Source: Bacilli bacterium
GTDB taxonomy: Bacteria > Bacillota > Bacilli > RF39 > UBA660
Direction of reading: 5' to 3'
Length of the DNA: 64,000 nucleotides
Assembly: GCA_017525855.1 (NCBI GenBank)
Contig: JAFXSE010000002.1
Location: 1-64,000, forward strand
In this document: in pieces, positions 63,560 through 64,000 of the stretch
Position numbering within the stretch: position 1 is the stretch's first letter
Layout of the letters: every line of letters starts with the position of its first letter
Program-made: the position numbers and the translations under genes
The notes under the pieces: model-generated
What the model was told of the DNA's origin: nothing
Seen by the model: the letters and a program-made list of their open reading frames with translations, nothing else
The model's database searches: none

Positions 63560-64000
63560 TCAAAAAGTACATTTTATTATAAAAAATCCTTTTTTTCGTT
63601 CTAACACTTCTACATTATATATTTGCTTCATGTCGGAAATAATCGATTTAGCTCCTTGCTCCTTCCGAACAACAAATAATAACATTCCCCCAGGCAGCAA
63701 ATAATCTTTTGCTTTCTCTAGTATTTCATATACTACTTTTTTACCAGCCCTAATGGGAGGATTAGTTACAATTGTAGAAAATTTTCCTACAATATTCTGA
63801 TAACAATTACTTTCAATCACCTCACAATTACTACAAGAATTAGCATCAATATTCATCTGAGTTAAATGAAGAGCCCGCCTATTAACATCACACATCGTAA
63901 CCTTAACATCTAAAACTTTATTTAAAACAACACCAAAGACCCCATATCCACAACCTACATCTAATATGGAGTCCCCAAGACTATCTAACGGAATATTTTC
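63560..64000 (-). CDS. Class I methyltransferase, YbxB/RsmC-like, 5' end beyond the window
   Basis: The frame is open to the window edge, so the N terminus is missing. The visible 146 residues contain the SAM-binding ILDVGCGYGVFGVVL, MCDVNRRAL and the catalytic-type VTNPPIRAGKKVV, as in the RsmC/YbxB group of rRNA guanine-N2 methyltransferases. In Bacillus ybxB lies just upstream of rpoB, as here. The exact target is unknown. Confidence 0.88.
   Translation of the reverse strand, partial: ENIPLDSLGDSILDVGCGYGVFGVVLNKVLDVKVTMCDVNRRALHLTQMNIDANSCSNCEVIESNCYQNIVGKFSTIVTNPPIRAGKKVVYEILEKAKDYLLPGGMLLFVVRKEQGAKSIISDMKQIYNVEVLERKKGFFIIKCTF

Overview
The window is AT-rich and reads as a chromosomal segment of a low-GC Firmicute, probably an uncultured gut Bacilli/Erysipelotrichia-like lineage. 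Pointers are the S10-spc-alpha operon order, a zinc-type S14, ybxB-rpoB-rpoC order, ecfA-ecfA-ecfT-truA-rplM-rpsI order, and a full-length Spo0A with a 0A box, which suggests a spore former. The standard genetic code is used. No tRNA, rRNA or CRISPR array was found.

Layout: 1-350 holds an IS110 transposase stump. 352-5610 (minus) carries rpsI, rplM, truA, an unusually degenerate ECF transporter module, an SDR enzyme and rplQ. 5628-19309 (minus) is the rest of the S10-spc-alpha ribosomal operon, from rpoA back to rpsJ. 19310-35985 is an accessory region. 35985-51085 has lipid glycosylation, dinB, glycolysis (gpmI, tpi, pgk and a frameshifted gap), tdk, spo0A, murD and a FemX-like enzyme. 51203-64000 has tuf, fusA, rpsG, rpsL, a small membrane-protein pair, rpoC, rpoB and the start of a ybxB-like methyltransferase gene that runs off the window.

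The accessory region looks like a tandem array of three cassettes. Cassette A (19687-30942) is bounded by a perfect 27-bp direct repeat next to a tyrosine integrase gene. It carries a restriction-modification operon with two m5C methyltransferases and an HNH nuclease, an HNH-STAND NTPase with a membrane partner, and small DNA-binding proteins. Cassette B (31139-31999) carries one SDR gene. Cassette C (32181-35587) carries a DEAD-like helicase with SAP and helicase-associated repeats plus two small proteins. Each cassette has its own att-like site made of two half-sites about 12 bp apart. The junctions share a recurring module: a minus-strand hairpin terminator, CTTCAGGGGG, 43-45 bp, CCTTATAAAATAAGG, about 50 bp, then the next att-like site. 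The spacing is kept although the filler sequence is not. I regard this module, and the methyltransferase promoter flanked by paired GACGC sites, as the most promising undescribed signals.

All functional assignments are from reading motifs and gene context; no database search was run.
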